From Chlamydiia bacterium (GTDB lineage: Bacteria > Chlamydiota > Chlamydiia > Chlamydiales > Simkaniaceae), in the NCBI GenBank assembly GCA_022601645.1, contig JAJACH010000001.1, positions 620,001 to 684,000 of the forward strand: 64,000 nucleotides of DNA, given 5' to 3'. Of the stretch, positions 9,121 through 17,956 are shown in pieces. A model generated the notes under the pieces. It was not told the DNA's origin. It worked only from the letters and a program-made list of their open reading frames with translations, and made no database searches. A program made the translations under genes and the position numbers. Every line of letters begins with the position of its first letter. Positions within the stretch are counted from its first letter, which is position 1.

Positions 9121-10989
9121 GTGGAAGAAATTGCTCAGATAGATAAAGGCACGATGAAAAGGGTCCTCGGAGTGGGAGACCTTTTTGCTGTTGGCTACGG
9201 TGATCTCGGATCATCGATTTATTATGCCCTCGGAATTACGGCGATGTTTGCTCTTGGCGCCACGCCAATTGCTCTTCTCCTCGCAGGCTTTGTCTTTGCA
9301 TGCACAGCCTTAACCTATGCTGAGCTCTCTTCAATGATGCGCACAGCAGGGGGATCTGCAAGTTACTCTCGAAAAGCTTTTAATGATTTAGTGTCGTTCA
9401 TTGCAGGTTGGGGCCTTCTACTTGATTTTATCGTGACAATTGCCATTTCGTCTTTTTCGGTTGCACCCTACTTAGCCTTTTTCTTCGAATCGCTTAGACA
9501 TACTGAGGCGCAGATTATTTCAGCGGTGTGTGTGATTGTAGCACTCTACTTTATCAATTTACGCGGTGCACAACACTCAACGCGCATGAGTTGGATTCTC
9601 TCTTCACTAACACTTTTAACTCAACTTCTTGTCATAGCGTTTGGAGCTGTCTATCTTCTCAATTACAATGTGATTGAGCACCTGAAAATTGGAGTTGCAG
9701 GTTCAAAATTTTCCCCATCATGGCCTGATTTTTGGCGTGGATGTGCGATGGCAATGGTTGCCTACACCGGCATCGAGTCGATGGCTCAGCTCGGAGGTGA
9801 GGCTAAGCGCCCTGCTAAAACTGTCCCACGTGCCATTATGTGGGCCATGGTCATGTTACTTATTGTCTATATTGGGATCTCCTCGATTGCGCTTGCTGCT
9901 GTTTCACCGCAGGTTCTCTCTACAACCTATTTGCAAAATCCCGTTGCAGGGATTGTCAGCGCGCTACCTTTTGGAGGAAAAATCCTTGGAGCCTGGGTTG
10001 GCATCCTTGCCGCAGTTTTACTGTTTGTCGCGGCAAATGCAGGGCTTATTGGATCGTCTAGACTCGCCTTCAACATGGGAGAGTTCTACCAAATTCCACG
10101 CTTCCTCTACAAATTGCACCCAAGATTTAAAACTCCCTACATTTCACTTGCTGTGTTTGGTGTGCTTGCCATTTGCATTATCCTTTGGAGTCGAGGGAAA
10201 CTCGCATTTTTAGCTGATCTATATAATTTTGGCGCGATGCTTGCATTTTTCTCAGCGCACCTATCGCTTATTATGCTGCGCATAAAAAAACCCGATGCAA
10301 AACGGGGCTTTAAGATTCCATTTAACATCAAAATTCGCGGCTATTCGATTCCGATCAGTGCAATCATTGGCTGTATCGTCACCTTCCTTGTCTGGTGCCT
10401 TGTCATCATACAAAAACCTGAAGGGCGCTACTTGGGTCTTGCATGGATTGCAGCTGGACTCTTTATGTACTTTTCCTACAGGAAAAAACACAAAATCACT
10501 CCAACAGGCAGTTTGAAGATCGATAAAATCAAGGTGCCTGAATTTAAGCCAACAACCTACAAACATCTTTTAGTTCCGACAAGGGCTGGCATGAAAACAC
10601 GCACACTTCAAATGGCCTGTGAGATCGCACGTATGCACAAGGCTGATATTACTGCTGTAAATATCATCGAAGTGCCTTTTTCGATGCCCCTTTTTGACAC
10701 TCACCCGAAAAAGCCCCGTGACTCAGAGCGAGTCCTTAAAGAGGCGGAAGCGATGGCAAGAGAGTTTCATGTTCCAATTCAACTAAAAATGGTTCACGCT
10801 CGAACTGTCAGTAAAGCCATCGGGGAGTTACTTGAAAGCGGGCAATATGACCTTCTTGTCATGGGAGCGCAGATTAAAAATGGCGCAACCCACTCAGTAG
10901 GTGCTGTCACTGATGAGATCATTCGCAGCTCTGAGTGTCCGGTGTGGGTTTGCTTCTCTCAAATCGAAGAAAAAGTGCCGGTTAAGTAA
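9121..10989 (+). CDS. APC-superfamily amino acid permease fused to a C-terminal UspA domain
   Basis: 622 residues from GTG 9121. About 12 membrane helices span residues ~20-455, starting with the APC signature GYGDLGSSIYYALG and containing AYTGIESMAQLGGEAKRPAKT. After a basic linker a cytosolic universal stress protein domain runs from ~478 to 615, ending in the nucleotide-loop-like VMGAQIKNGATHSVGAVTDEI. Fused APC-Usp transporters are known in bacteria and the Usp part probably regulates transport. The start is uncertain: an ATG at 9154 has a TAGATA box 8 bp upstream, resembling the leaderless arrangement of other genes here. Substrate is unknown. Converges with the F-box gene, 2 bp apart. 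Confidence 0.82.
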   Translation: MEEIAQIDKGTMKRVLGVGDLFAVGYGDLGSSIYYALGITAMFALGATPIALLLAGFVFACTALTYAELSSMMRTAGGSASYSRKAFNDLVSFIAGWGLLLDFIVTIAISSFSVAPYLAFFFESLRHTEAQIISAVCVIVALYFINLRGAQHSTRMSWILSSLTLLTQLLVIAFGAVYLLNYNVIEHLKIGVAGSKFSPSWPDFWRGCAMAMVAYTGIESMAQLGGEAKRPAKTVPRAIMWAMVMLLIVYIGISSIALAAVSPQVLSTTYLQNPVAGIVSALPFGGKILGAWVGILAAVLLFVAANAGLIGSSRLAFNMGEFYQIPRFLYKLHPRFKTPYISLAVFGVLAICIILWSRGKLAFLADLYNFGAMLAFFSAHLSLIMLRIKKPDAKRGFKIPFNIKIRGYSIPISAIIGCIVTFLVWCLVIIQKPEGRYLGLAWIAAGLFMYFSYRKKHKITPTGSLKIDKIKVPEFKPTTYKHLLVPTRAGMKTRTLQMACEIARMHKADITAVNIIEVPFSMPLFDTHPKKPRDSERVLKEAEAMAREFHVPIQLKMVHARTVSKAIGELLESGQYDLLVMGAQIKNGATHSVGAVTDEIIRSSECPVWVCFSQIEEKVPVK

Positions 10990-10991
10990 AG

Positions 10992-12161
10992 CTACTCGGT
11001 AGTGTAAATTTGAGCATGTCTTGTCACATGTGAGACAGCTTTACTTAATCGAGAAGGATCAGCAAACATATTCTGACTCGCCCAGGTAAAAATGTCTTGA
11101 ATGGCAGCTGTATTACCATATTGCTCTATGTACACTGTTTCTTGAACGCGAAGTTGCTCAGCAACAGACATTAGAAAGTATGTGAACAATTGCTTAAAGT
11201 GCTTAAATGAAACAGCAATCCAGCCATCCATAATCCACATGATGCGCTCTTCTTCTTTGAGAAGAGCTGATTGCGGATTCTTGTGAACGGTGCGTATCAA
11301 AAAGCAAAGAGCCAGAGCTTGGTCTGCTCGCTCGTTTGGTATTAGTGCTAAACGATCAACCATTTTTTGTTCAGTATCGGTAAGAGAGGCGTACAAGGTA
11401 GCATTTTCTAAAAGATGGATAGGATCCACATGTGGACAGAGGTCACAAAGCTTACCGTGCATCTGTAAAAAAACAGCTCGAGTCTCATCATCTAAGGTTG
11501 AGATACGAGTACAAACCGTTTGCAGGCGACCAGAAGGGGTGCTGGGGTCATCAATAAATGCCATTCCTCTTTCACTAACCAAGTCTACTAGCTCGCTATT
11601 TGGGGTTCCAGTGTTTGCGACACCCAAATGAGTCAGATCAGGGAAGCTTTGAACAAGTTGGTAGGCATTTGTGCGCCACCCTGTGACGTTAAGTTCAACT
11701 AAACTGCGCGGCATTAGAGGGCCACTTGCACCCATCGCATCATCGATCCAGAGGACTTCTAAGGTTGAATGACTTCTTAAATCTAAGCCAGACGGAAGGG
11801 TCACTCGGGATAAAAAGAGCTCAATTAAGCCTGTGGAATGACTCAGGAAGGTCCACGATTTCGCAGAGAGGCACTTGCAATCAGCAACACTAAGGCTTAT
11901 AAGAGAGGGAAATACCCTAGGAAGCTCAGATAAATCAACAAAAGGTGTGTTATCTAAGCAAAGTTCACTAACCGCAGGAAACGGCTTCCAGTCTTTTACT
12001 GAGGAGACGCTTGTACCACTAAGATCGAGCTTTTCTACAAAACTTCTAATCAGAGTGTCTAATTCTAAGCAAGTTTCTCTTACCCGCAGCTGCTCATGAT
12101 CGGTTAGAAAACTTGTCACATTCTGCAAAATAATCGGAACATACAATGGATTGCTACTCAT
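10992..12161 (-). CDS. F-box-like / leucine-rich protein, candidate host-directed effector
   Basis: 389 residues. The N-terminus (YVPIILQNVTSFLTDHEQL, then RVRETCLELDTLIRSFV) follows the F-box pattern that recruits SKP1-type ubiquitin ligases in eukaryotes. Residues ~45-200 contain irregular Leu-rich segments (LDLSGTS, LCLDNTP, LSVADCK, LNVTGW) like degenerate F-box-linked LRRs. The C-terminal half is helical with no recognised domain. Bacteria lack SCF ligases, so action inside a host cell is the natural inference. It overlaps the oppF stop by 8 bp and could be read as the last gene of the opp operon, an odd partner. F-box call is by eye only. Confidence 0.5.
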   Translation of the reverse strand: MSSNPLYVPIILQNVTSFLTDHEQLRVRETCLELDTLIRSFVEKLDLSGTSVSSVKDWKPFPAVSELCLDNTPFVDLSELPRVFPSLISLSVADCKCLSAKSWTFLSHSTGLIELFLSRVTLPSGLDLRSHSTLEVLWIDDAMGASGPLMPRSLVELNVTGWRTNAYQLVQSFPDLTHLGVANTGTPNSELVDLVSERGMAFIDDPSTPSGRLQTVCTRISTLDDETRAVFLQMHGKLCDLCPHVDPIHLLENATLYASLTDTEQKMVDRLALIPNERADQALALCFLIRTVHKNPQSALLKEEERIMWIMDGWIAVSFKHFKQLFTYFLMSVAEQLRVQETVYIEQYGNTAAIQDIFTWASQNMFADPSRLSKAVSHVTRHAQIYTTE

Positions 12162-13017
12162 AGAGATGACACCTCACATTGTGGTGCATTGAAGGGTGAA
12201 GTTTCTGACAAAGATCAACAGCTTTAGGACATCTTGGGGCGAAGGGGCACCCATTAATCTCACTTGTATGACAGGTTTGCTCTCCCAAGATTTTTAAGGC
12301 AGGGGTATGGTGTAAGCGGGGAATTGAAGCTAAAAGAGCTTGAGTGTAGGGGTGTTTGGGGCTATGGAACAGCTCAGCTGCTAATCCAAGCTCAACAATT
12401 TCTCCTCGGTACATCACAGCGACATCACGTGCAATTTGCTTAACGAGGCTTAGGTCGTGGGAAATAAAAAGATAGGTCAAGCCAAGGCGCTCTTGTAAAT
12501 CAGCAAGTAAAGCTAAAATCTGTGCTCGAATAGAGAGATCAAGAGCTGAGGTAGGTTCATCTAAAATCAGAAGCTTAGGATTTAAAGAAAGAGAGCGAGC
12601 AATCGCAATGCGTTGTCTTTCTCCACCTGAAAATTCATGGGGATATTTGTTAACACTTGCCTGAGGAAGTCCGACTAGGTCTAAAAGCTCATTAACACGT
12701 TCTTTGTTATAACACTTCTTAATGATCATCGGCTCTGCGATGATTTTCCCAACACGCATACGTGGGTTCAATGAGCTATAAGGGTCTTGAAAGATGTATT
12801 GTTTCTCGTGGGGTTTAAGATCGGTTGTGATCTGACCGGCTGATGGTTTATGAATCCCAATCAGCATTTTTGCAAGACTTGACTTACCAGACCCACTCTC
12901 ACCAACTAAGGCTAAGGTTTGCCCCTCCTTAATATGGAGATTGACGTGTTGCACCGCTCTAAAGGATTTTTTCTTACTCATGCTAAAGTCTAAGCACACA
13001 TCTTCTAATTTGATCAT
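12154..13017 (-). CDS. oppF: Oligopeptide/dipeptide ABC transporter ATP-binding protein (OppF/DppF type)
   Basis: 287 residues. Walker A GESGSGKS at 39-46, Q-loop in [13 protein letters not shown], signature [14 protein letters not shown], Walker [13 protein letters not shown], and switch His in LFISHDLS. The C-terminus carries the oligopeptide transporter extension with the four-Cys pattern ([14 protein letters not shown] and a later C) that holds an Fe-S cluster in this family. It energises peptide import together with OppD. Overlaps oppD by 4 bp (ATGA). Confidence 0.88.
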   Translation of the reverse strand: MIKLEDVCLDFSMSKKKSFRAVQHVNLHIKEGQTLALVGESGSGKSSLAKMLIGIHKPSAGQITTDLKPHEKQYIFQDPYSSLNPRMRVGKIIAEPMIIKKCYNKERVNELLDLVGLPQASVNKYPHEFSGGERQRIAIARSLSLNPKLLILDEPTSALDLSIRAQILALLADLQERLGLTYLFISHDLSLVKQIARDVAVMYRGEIVELGLAAELFHSPKHPYTQALLASIPRLHHTPALKILGEQTCHTSEINGCPFAPRCPKAVDLCQKLHPSMHHNVRCHLYE

Positions 13018-13754
13018 ACTAAGACCCCTGTAATCTCACGAGTTGCTGCGATTAAAGAGCGGGTGTATGGATGTTCTGGTGCGTCAATCAGCTTACTCGG
13101 TGTTGTTTCTTCAATGATCTGCCCATCAAACATCACTAAAATTCTGTCGCAAATACTACAGACAACAGGCAAGTCATGTGAGATGAAAATCATCGACAAT
13201 TCCAAATTACGTAAGAGCGCGAGGATTTGCGCTTGAATGGTCACATCAAGAGCTGTTGTCGGTTCATCAGCAATGAGTAATTTGGGGCCAACAATCATTG
13301 CCATTGCAATCATCACCCGTTGTCGCATCCCCCCAGAGAGCTCAAAAGGATATTGGTTGTAGACAGTTTTGTGATTAGTAATGCCCACTCGGTGAAGCCA
13401 GCTAAGAGCATCCGCCATTGAAAGCCCTGTGTCTTCAAGAATCTGACGTCCAATACGCATTGTTGGATTTAAAAATGAGTTGGGATCTTGAAAGATCATC
13501 CTGAGTTTTTTGCGATAAGCTTGAAAATCTTTTGGGGTAAAGGCTGAAAGAGAACGCTCTTCGAACGCAATATTTCCTCCATCAATCGGATAAAGTCCAG
13601 CTATTGCCCCCGCAAGTGTTGATTTTCCACACCCAGATTCCCCAACAATACCGAGGCGTTCACCAGGGAAAAGCTCAAGATTTAAGGACCGAATTACTTC
13701 AGTGTCTTTACGCTTAACAAATAGGTTCTCGACTTTAAGTAACGGCTTCATCAT
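13014..13754 (-). CDS. oppD: Oligopeptide/dipeptide ABC transporter ATP-binding protein (OppD/DppD type), short
   Basis: 246 residues with Walker A GESGCGKS at 38-45, signature [14 protein letters not shown], Walker [13 protein letters not shown] and switch His in IFISHDLP. It ends shortly after [11 protein letters not shown], so the C-terminal oligopeptide extension with the cysteine cluster, normally bringing OppD to ~330 residues, is absent although OppF retains it. The ATPase core is complete and should work. Overlaps oppC by 20 bp, oppF by 4 bp. Confidence 0.86.
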   Translation of the reverse strand: MMKPLLKVENLFVKRKDTEVIRSLNLELFPGERLGIVGESGCGKSTLAGAIAGLYPIDGGNIAFEERSLSAFTPKDFQAYRKKLRMIFQDPNSFLNPTMRIGRQILEDTGLSMADALSWLHRVGITNHKTVYNQYPFELSGGMRQRVMIAMAMIVGPKLLIADEPTTALDVTIQAQILALLRNLELSMIFISHDLPVVCSICDRILVMFDGQIIEETTPSKLIDAPEHPYTRSLIAATREITGVLV

Positions 13755-14565
13755 TCACCCTTGGATCAAAGACTTCTTGTAAGGCATCTCCAATCAAATT
13801 GAAGGCAAGCATCGTAAGCGAGATGAACGCTGCTGGGAAAAACAGCCTCCAGGGATAATACTTCATAGCTGTCAGGCCATCGTGAGCCATCGTCCCTAAA
13901 CTTGCTACCGGCACTTGAATGCCAAGACCAAGGAAACTTAAAAAAGCTTCATGAAAAATTGCAACAGGAATCGTCAGCGCCATAGTGGTAATAATTGTAC
14001 CAGACACATTTGGTATCAGATGACGGACCAAAATGCGCCAGTTTGATGCTCCGCTAAATTTGGCAGCTAAAACAAAGTCAGTTGACTTAAGCTGTAAGAC
14101 TTGAGAGCGCACAATCCTGGCCATCGTAATCCAACCAGTGCAAGTTAACGCTAAAATAATCGTCCCTAGGCCAGGGCCTAGAATGACCATAAGCAAGATT
14201 ACAATCAAAAGATGAGGCAAAGCGAATAAAATATCGGCAAGACGCATCATTATCTCGTCAATCTTGCCACCCATCCATGCAGAAAAAGCGCCGTAAAGCA
14301 CACCAATTCCAATATCAATGATTGCCGCAGCAATCCCAATAAAAAGCGAGATGCGAAGCCCCCACCATGTGCGCGTAAAAATATCTCGTCCAAGCTCATC
14401 CGTCCCAAACCAAAAACGTCCACAAGGCGCCATATTCTTTAAACTCAAGTGATTTTCAAAATAGGTGTAGGAAGACACAAGAGGGAAGATAATAGAACAA
14501 AGAACCATGGCTGCTAAGTAGATGATTGAAATTTTCGCAAGCGTGTGGAGCTTATGCCAAACCAT
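13735..14565 (-). CDS. oppC: Oligopeptide/dipeptide ABC transporter permease (OppC/DppC type)
   Basis: 276 residues, about six membrane helices. An N-terminal cytoplasmic/first-helix region leads to the [16 protein letters not shown]-like motif (here [16 protein letters not shown]), diagnostic of DppC/OppC. The EAA loop is in the stretch with [20 protein letters not shown]. It forms the membrane channel with OppB. Overlaps oppB by 14 bp. Confidence 0.88.
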   Translation of the reverse strand: MVWHKLHTLAKISIIYLAAMVLCSIIFPLVSSYTYFENHLSLKNMAPCGRFWFGTDELGRDIFTRTWWGLRISLFIGIAAAIIDIGIGVLYGAFSAWMGGKIDEIMMRLADILFALPHLLIVILLMVILGPGLGTIILALTCTGWITMARIVRSQVLQLKSTDFVLAAKFSGASNWRILVRHLIPNVSGTIITTMALTIPVAIFHEAFLSFLGLGIQVPVASLGTMAHDGLTAMKYYPWRLFFPAAFISLTMLAFNLIGDALQEVFDPRVNDEAVT

Positions 14566-15484
14566 GGCGTTTCTCCTTTAATTTTATGCGAGGGTCTAAA
14601 AGAGGGTAGATCAAATCAATCACAAACGATGTGAGAAGAAGAAGGGCACTTAAGAAGATCGTTAACCCCATAATTACCGTGTAATCGCGATTATTCACAC
14701 TATTAACAAACCATCCACCAAGCCCCGGAATCCCAAAGATCCTTTCCACAACAAAACTTCCCGTTAGGATTTGACAAGAGAGAGGACCTAAATATGCCAC
14801 AATTGGCAACAGGCTATTCTTGAGAACATGTCGCAATAAAATTTTGATCGGGCGAACCCCTTTGGATCTCGCAGTCACAATATAGTCGCTTGAGAGCACC
14901 TCAATCATTCTCGTCCGTGTCAGCCGTGCAATAAACGCCGTTGGCATTGCAGCAAGGGCAAGCGTTGGTAACACCGTGTGAGCAAACGAAGTCATCCTCG
15001 CAACCGGCAACCACCCAAGCTTCATCGAAAAAATAAATTGAAAGAGTGTTGCTAAAATGAAATTCGGCATTGAAATCCAAAACACCGCCAAAAGCATCAT
15101 CATACGATCAAGAGGTTTCCGGCGATTAAGCGCACAAATAGCTCCAATCAGAACACCAAAAGATACACTTAATAATAGAGCTTGGAGTCCCAAAATAAAC
15201 GAAAACGGCATTCCTCCGCGGATAATATCCACAACATGTCGCCCTTCATACTTTAAAGAAGGGCCTAAATCAAAACACATGATTCCCTTCAAATAATTCC
15301 AAAATTGCACCATGATCGGCTTGTCCAAACCATAGTGAGCATGAAGACTTCTAAGAATCTCTTCCGGCACCGGTTGCTCTTGAGCAAACGGGTCTCCAGG
15401 TGCCAAATGCATAAGGAAAAAAGTGAGCGTAATAATAATCGATAAGGAGAGAAGAAGGTTTAAAAATTTCTTACCAATAAACAT
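14552..15484 (-). CDS. oppB: Oligopeptide/dipeptide ABC transporter permease (OppB/DppB type)
   Basis: 310 residues, six predicted membrane helices. The first helix is followed by HLAPGDPFA and the LHAHYGLDKP segment typical of DppB; the EAA loop is within YIVTARSKGVRPIKILLRHVLKN. It is the first gene of a minus-strand oppB-C-D-F operon. No substrate-binding protein (OppA) is encoded in the window, so it must be elsewhere. A TTGACT-17-TACTCT promoter sits 10 bp ahead of the ATG and there is no Shine-Dalgarno. Confidence 0.88.
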   Translation of the reverse strand: MFIGKKFLNLLLSLSIIITLTFFLMHLAPGDPFAQEQPVPEEILRSLHAHYGLDKPIMVQFWNYLKGIMCFDLGPSLKYEGRHVVDIIRGGMPFSFILGLQALLLSVSFGVLIGAICALNRRKPLDRMMMLLAVFWISMPNFILATLFQFIFSMKLGWLPVARMTSFAHTVLPTLALAAMPTAFIARLTRTRMIEVLSSDYIVTARSKGVRPIKILLRHVLKNSLLPIVAYLGPLSCQILTGSFVVERIFGIPGLGGWFVNSVNNRDYTVIMGLTIFLSALLLLTSFVIDLIYPLLDPRIKLKEKRHGLA

Positions 15485-15494
15485 GAATTTATGT

Positions 15495-15523
15495 AGAGTA
15501 TTTTAAAGATCCCATTAAGTCAA
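15495..15523 (-). promoter_or_regulatory. Candidate opp operon promoter
   Basis: On the minus strand TTGACT (15518-15523), 17 bp, TACTCT (15495-15500), then 10 bp to the oppB ATG. Predicted 5' leader is only about 3-4 bases. Confidence 0.45.
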
Positions 15524-15593
15524 CTCTTATACCACAAGAAAACTTTACGGGCATTGGAAAATATGCTATGAAATAAAGCAAAAAGGAGAATCC

Positions 15594-16643
15594 ATGAAGT
15601 CAAGCGACATTGAAAAAATCCTCGGATCAGATGAACTACTTAAACACACTTGTAAAACCATTTCAAAAGACCGGCTTCATCTTCCCTCAAAGAACTTTGT
15701 CGATGACATCTTCATGCCTTCATCGCGTAACATCCGGACCTTAAACGCCCTCCAAGAAATCTTTAATCATGGAAGACTAGGCGGCACCGGATACCTCTCC
15801 CTCCTGCCTGTTGATCAGGGCATCGAACACACAGCCGGAGCGTCCTTCGCTCCCAACCCCGACTACTTTGACCCAGAAAACATCATCAAACTTGCCATTG
15901 AAGGTGGCTGTAACGGTGTTGCAACAACCTCTGGTGTACTTGCAGCCGTTGCCCGCAAATATGCCCATAAAATTCCACTCATTCTCAAACTCAACCACAA
16001 CGAACTCCTCGCCTACCCGAACCTCTTTGATCAAAACATGTTTGCCTCCGTCGACCAAGCCTACGAAATGGGCTGTAAAGCTGTCGGTGCTACCATCTAC
16101 TTTGGCTCCCATGAAAGCCGTCGCCAAATCATCGAAGTGGCCCAAGCCTTCGAACACGCTCACGAACTTGGCATGGCCACCATCCTCTGGTGCTACCTCC
16201 GGAATCCCGAATTCAAAACGCCCGACGAAGACTTTCACACAGCAGCAGACCTCACCGGTCAAGCGAACCACCTCGGTGTCACCATCCAAGCCGACATCAT
16301 CAAACAAAAGCTACCCACCAACAACGGGGGCTTCGAAGAACTCAAGTTCGCTAAATACACCGGCGAAATGTACACCAAGCTCTGTTCAGACCATCCAATC
16401 GACCTCACACGTTACCAGGTCGCCAACTGCTACATGGGCCGCCAAGGCCTTATCAACTCAGGCGGCGCTTCGGGCAAAAACGACCTGCAAGACGCTGTCA
16501 AAACAGCGGTCATCAACAAACGCGCTGGTGGTATGGGCCTCATCTCAGGACGCAAGGCGTTCCAAAAACCGCTTAAGGAAGGCGTTGCCCTCCTTAACGC
16601 TATACAGGATGTATATCACTCCAAAGACATCACAATAGCCTAG
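15594..16643 (+). CDS. fbaB: Fructose-bisphosphate aldolase class I, DhnA/FbaB type
   Basis: 349 residues, archaeal-type class I aldolase. The Asp of PVDQGIEH (D73) and the Schiff-base lysine K237 in ADIIKQK are in place, with GSHESRR between them. It interconverts fructose 1,6-bisphosphate with DHAP and glyceraldehyde 3-phosphate; chlamydiae use this DhnA-type enzyme. A strong AAAAAGGAG lies 5 bp before the ATG. Third codon positions are strongly C-rich, unlike the neighbours, suggesting high expression. A TTTACG-17-TATGAA promoter-like pair is visible upstream. Confidence 0.93.
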   Translation: MKSSDIEKILGSDELLKHTCKTISKDRLHLPSKNFVDDIFMPSSRNIRTLNALQEIFNHGRLGGTGYLSLLPVDQGIEHTAGASFAPNPDYFDPENIIKLAIEGGCNGVATTSGVLAAVARKYAHKIPLILKLNHNELLAYPNLFDQNMFASVDQAYEMGCKAVGATIYFGSHESRRQIIEVAQAFEHAHELGMATILWCYLRNPEFKTPDEDFHTAADLTGQANHLGVTIQADIIKQKLPTNNGGFEELKFAKYTGEMYTKLCSDHPIDLTRYQVANCYMGRQGLINSGGASGKNDLQDAVKTAVINKRAGGMGLISGRKAFQKPLKEGVALLNAIQDVYHSKDITIA

Positions 16644-16775
16644 GGAGTGTTTATAGCCACCTAGAAAATTTTTGTGCTGATGGCTCTTGTGTCGTGGTCA
16701 CGTGCTCGCTTGCTCGCTGTGTTATAACACAGCTTCACGTCTGTGCGCGTGATTCTAGGCGGTCTAAACACTCCC
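16643..16775. repeat. 133-bp imperfect palindromic element between convergent genes
   Basis: An 11-bp perfect arm GGGAGTGTTTA (16643-16653) is mirrored by TAAACACTCCC (16765-16775). After a small bulge the pairing continues with CCACCTAGAA (16657-16666) against its near-complement at 16754-16763. The centre holds a perfect 16-bp palindrome CTGTGTTATAACACAG at 16717-16732. It begins at the fbaB stop and ends 21 bp before the stop of the next gene. No T-run follows. It may be a bidirectional terminator, a structured RNA or a small palindromic mobile repeat. Confidence 0.6.
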
Positions 16776-16795
16776 GTCTCCACAGGTTCGTTGCA

Positions 16796-17797
16796 TTACT
16801 CGTTCAGGAGAGCGGCGATTGCAGGCAGCTCTGCCATGATTTGCTCGGGTGTGCTGATCGTGGTGGTCGCTTTCTTTGGTGAGTAGATGAAGAAATGATC
16901 GATCGCTTTTGAGTTATAGACAAACGGTGTGATATTGGTGCAGTACGGTGTGTGCATGGTAAAAGGTGATTCATTTGAAAAGGCCTTGTTCATTGCATCT
17001 GCCATTTCAAGCTCGTTAAAGTTCATGTCACCCATCGCGATGGTTGTCACTGCGGGGTTGTGGGTTTTATGGATGTATTGAGCAAATTCATAGCGACCTG
17101 GCCCATCTGGATTGCCAGGTAGGTGGCCGTTAATGATCCGTAGTTGGGTGTTCGTTTTGATGTTACGTAATAGGACTTCTTGGATAGCGCGCGCTGGTTG
17201 CTCTGAAAAGATATTTACCACGGCTTTTCCCTCTAAGCACTCAAAAAGCGTTGTATCAAACACAAGCCCTTCACCGTGATGTGAGATCACAGAAAAGTTT
17301 TTTGGTAAGTGAGCTCTGAGTTCTTCAAGAAAGGCTGGACCACACTCTTGTAGGGATAAGAGTTGTCTTGGGTGTGTTGGATGGTTAATGGTTTCTAGAA
17401 TAAGGCGTACTACATGTTGATCGCGTACGGTCAGTGTAGAGTCTCCAATGTAGACGTGCTCATCTTCGATGAGGGAGGGGGAAAGACCTTGCGAATTCTT
17501 CTCTATCACCCAGTCCATATATGCCTCATCAAGGACATTCCAAGAGAGAATATGAGTACCATCTACTGTGATGCCAATAGGAAGGTGGTCAGAGGGAAAT
17601 TGCCATTTTTCGGCAAGCTTTCCAACATAACAACCCATCGGCTGCAGTGATGGGGATTTCCCTAGATATTTGAAAGAAGAGCGATTTTGAGAAGCAGGAG
17701 AGTGAATTTCCTGATCTTTTATCGGTGTGGGAGTGGTCTCCGGTGATGTGCTCATTAAGGCACTAATTATAATGGACGATAATTTACTTACAATCAT
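16796..17797 (-). CDS. Endonuclease/exonuclease/phosphatase (EEP) superfamily protein
   Basis: 333 residues. After a disordered N-terminus rich in Pro/Thr/Ser (~1-60), the EEP landmarks appear in order: ILSWNVLDEAYM (Asn ligand), LLSLQECGPAFL (metal Glu), IINGHLPGNP, AMGDMNFNE (Asn in GDxN), and KAIDHFFIY (terminal Asp-His). All six classic catalytic residue types are present, so activity is likely. The ILSWNVL start resembles CCR4/nocturnin or inositol phosphatase relatives rather than exonuclease III. Substrate is not deducible. The neighbouring F-box/LRR genes make a secreted role plausible. Starts after an AGGGG on the minus strand. Confidence 0.7.
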   Translation of the reverse strand: MIVSKLSSIIISALMSTSPETTPTPIKDQEIHSPASQNRSSFKYLGKSPSLQPMGCYVGKLAEKWQFPSDHLPIGITVDGTHILSWNVLDEAYMDWVIEKNSQGLSPSLIEDEHVYIGDSTLTVRDQHVVRLILETINHPTHPRQLLSLQECGPAFLEELRAHLPKNFSVISHHGEGLVFDTTLFECLEGKAVVNIFSEQPARAIQEVLLRNIKTNTQLRIINGHLPGNPDGPGRYEFAQYIHKTHNPAVTTIAMGDMNFNELEMADAMNKAFSNESPFTMHTPYCTNITPFVYNSKAIDHFFIYSPKKATTTISTPEQIMAELPAIAALLNE

Positions 17798-17956
17798 AAA
17801 AACCCCTGTTGTTAAATGTGCTTTTTACCTCAAGACAATAACAAAGGGGTTGTTATTTGTAAATTAAGAGACTTTGTTTTAGTCGTATCTTATTACTAAT
17901 CCCTCTCATTCTAAAAAAAATTGAGCTTCTTCAAGCTGCTTTTGATTCTTCTACGC

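Noticed and set aside
15777-16638. Long open frames on both strands across fbaB (176 and 275 codons)
   Set aside because: They are shadows of the strongly C-biased third positions of the aldolase gene; compositions are Thr/Ser/Pro- or Gly/Val-rich and match no family.
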